A stretch of DNA of 64,000 bases from Oasisia sp. SBJ-2009. Its lineage: Eukaryota; Annelida; Polychaeta; Sabellida; Siboglinidae. The translations under genes and the position numbers were made by a program. The DNA lies in assembly GCA_964017155.1 (NCBI GenBank), contig OZ024861.1:50057513-50121512 (forward strand), in the 5' to 3' direction. Positions 62,501-64,000 of this stretch are shown here, piece by piece. The number at the start of each line of letters is the position of its first letter. The stretch's first letter is position 1. The notes beneath the pieces were generated by a model, which did no database searches, had not been told where the DNA came from, and was given only the letters and a program-made list of their open reading frames with translations.

Positions 62501-64000
62501 CCATCCCTTGTTTCTCCTACCATCCCCATCCCTTGTTTCTCCAACAATCACCATCCCTTGTTTCTCCTGCCATCACCATCCCTTGGTTCTCCTACCATCC
62601 CCATCCCTTGTTTCTCCTACCATCACCATCCCTTGTTTCTCCTACCATCCCCATCCCTTGTTTCTCCTACCATCATCATCCCTTGTTTCTCCTACCATCC
62701 CCATCCCTTGTTTCTCCTACCATCATCATCCCTTGTTTCTCCTGCCATCATCATCCCTTGTTTCTCCTACCATCCCCATCCCTTGTTTCTCCTACCATCA
62801 TCATCCCTTGTTTCTCCTACCATCACCATCCCTTGCTTCTCCTACCATCCCCATCCCTTGTTTCTCCTGCCATCACCATCCCTTGTTTCTCCTACCATCA
62901 TCATCCCTTGTTTCTCCTACCATCCCCATCCCTTGTTTCTCCTACCATCATCATCCCTTGTTTCTCCTACCATCCCCATCCCTTGTTTCTCCTACCATCA
63001 TCATCCCTTGTTTCTCCTACCATCCCCATCCCTTGTTTCTCCTACCGTCACCATCCCTTGTTTCTCCTGCCATCATCATCCCTTGTTTCTCCTACCATCC
63101 CCATCCCTTGTTTCTCCTACCATCACCATCCCTTGTTTCTCCTACCATCCCCATCCCTTGTTTCTCCAACAATCACCATCCCTTGTTTCTCCTGCCATCA
63201 CCATCCCTTGGTTCTCCTACCATCACCATCCCTTGTTTCTCCTACCATCACCATCCCTTGTTTCTCCTACCATCATCATCCCTTGTTTCTCCTACCATCA
63301 TCATCCCTTGTTTCTCCTACCATCCCCATCCCTTGTTTCTCCTACCATCACCATCCCTTGTTTCTCCTACCATCCCCATCCCTTGGTTCTCCTACCATCA
63401 CCATTCCTTGTTTCTCCTACCATCACCATCTCTTGTTTCTCCTACCATCATCATCCCTTGTTTCTCCTACCATCATCATCCCTTGTTTCTCCTACCATCC
63501 CCATCCCTTGTTTCTCCTACCATCACCATCCCTTGTTTCTCCTACCATCCCCATCCCTTGGTTCTCCTACCATCACCATCCCTTGTTTCTCCTACCATCA
63601 CCATCCCTTGTTTCTCCTACCATCACCATCCCTTGTTTCTCCTACCATCATCATCCCTTGTTTCTCCTACCATCACCATCCCTTGTTTCTCCAACAATCA
63701 CCATCCCTTGTTACTCCTACCATCCCCATCCCTTGTTACTCCTACCATCACCATCCCTTGTTTCTCCAACAATCACCATCCCTTGTTTCTCCTACCATCA
63801 TCATCCCTTGTTTCTCCTACCACCCCCATCCCTTGTTTCTCCTACCATCACCATCCCTTGTTTCTCCTACCATCATCATCCCTTGTTTCTCCTACCATCC
63901 CCATCCCTTGTTTCTCCTACCATCACCATCCCTTGTTTCTCCTACCATCATCATCCCTTGTTTCTCCTACCATCATCATCCCTTGTTTCTCCTACCATCA
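47520..64000. repeat. Second copy of zone B, to the window edge
   Basis: ATCATCAT/ATCCCCAT units return. Marker units TTACTCCTAACATCCCC end frames at 49196, 51671, 53271, 55446, 57046 (TTTACTCC variant) and 59221, with spacings 2475, 1600, 2175, 1600 and 2175 bp. The last four give two full 3775-bp periods. The array does not end in this window. Confidence 0.8.

Larger units (their letters stand above)
24424..64000. repeat. Giant 25-bp minisatellite array, over 39.5 kb
   Basis: About 1580 head-to-tail copies of a 25-bp unit with core TTTCTCCTACCATCACC, continuing past the right edge. Consensus composition is C11 T9 A4 G1 on the + strand. Common variants change ATCACCAT to ATCATCAT or ATCCCCAT, CTACC to CTGCC, CAACA or CTATC, and TTTCTCC to TATCTCC. 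Length variants are mostly plus or minus 6 bp (loss or gain of CATCCC or CATCAC); single-base losses occur near 28669 and 59850. The unit has no stop in any + frame, so frames up to thousands of codons appear in all three. They encode one 25-residue cycle (FLLPSPSLVSPTI...) and are not called as genes. Confidence 0.99.

Noticed and set aside
24424..64000. CRISPR-like direct repeats
   Set aside because: Units abut with no unique spacers and the context is eukaryotic.
24424..64000. Telomere repeat
   Set aside because: The unit is unrelated to TTAGGG-type repeats, although a subtelomeric position cannot be excluded.

Overview
The window looks like nuclear DNA of an invertebrate animal, most likely a marine lophotrochozoan such as a mollusc. 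This is inferred from content: GT-AG introns in AT-rich DNA, a jockey/CR1-type LINE with a molluscan-looking 3' tail, SINE-like fragments, a CYP39A1-type cytochrome P450 and a SOCS-box gene. The species cannot be fixed by eye. There is no sign of bacterial, organellar or viral sequence.

Bases 1-7339 hold the 3' half of a CYP39A1-like sterol hydroxylase gene on the + strand. Six exons (192 codons plus stop) join in a single consistent reading frame. The 5' exons lie left of the window. The visible upstream intron contains the 3' half of a LINE and a probable short hAT element. Several introns and the 3' flank carry tandem repeats with units of 17, 27 and 35 bp, plus CA-rich and GA-rich tracts.

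Bases 11560-16832 hold a complete four-exon gene, also on the + strand, for a 397-residue protein. It has an N-myristoylation-type start (MGQKSSC) and a textbook C-terminal SOCS box (BC box SLxxxC, then LPLP). It is probably a substrate adaptor of an elongin B/C-Cullin5 ubiquitin ligase. A 41-bp tandem repeat ends at its predicted first acceptor. Its 3' flank is occupied by a TTAA-flanked inverted-repeat element that may supply the polyadenylation signal.

Bases 17000-24423 have no gene I can support. They hold transposon remnants, TA/CA microsatellites with a long inverted repeat, and a 2.07-kb array of a 30-bp unit.

From about 24424 to the right edge (over 39.5 kb, more than 60% of the window) the DNA is one uninterrupted minisatellite with a 25-bp unit, about 1580 copies, still running at base 64000. 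It has higher-order structure: 1.4-1.5 kb blocks, a ~3.8-kb period of alternating ~1.6- and ~2.2-kb blocks, and a near-identical duplication at 15,887-bp offset. Its very long open frames are a by-product of a unit that lacks stops in all three frames, not evidence of genes.

The most interesting themes are minisatellites whose unit appears copied from the adjoining 3' splice junction, the size, order and G-quadruplex potential of the 25-bp array, and the predicted membrane-anchored SOCS-box adaptor. The two genes share orientation but show no evident functional link.
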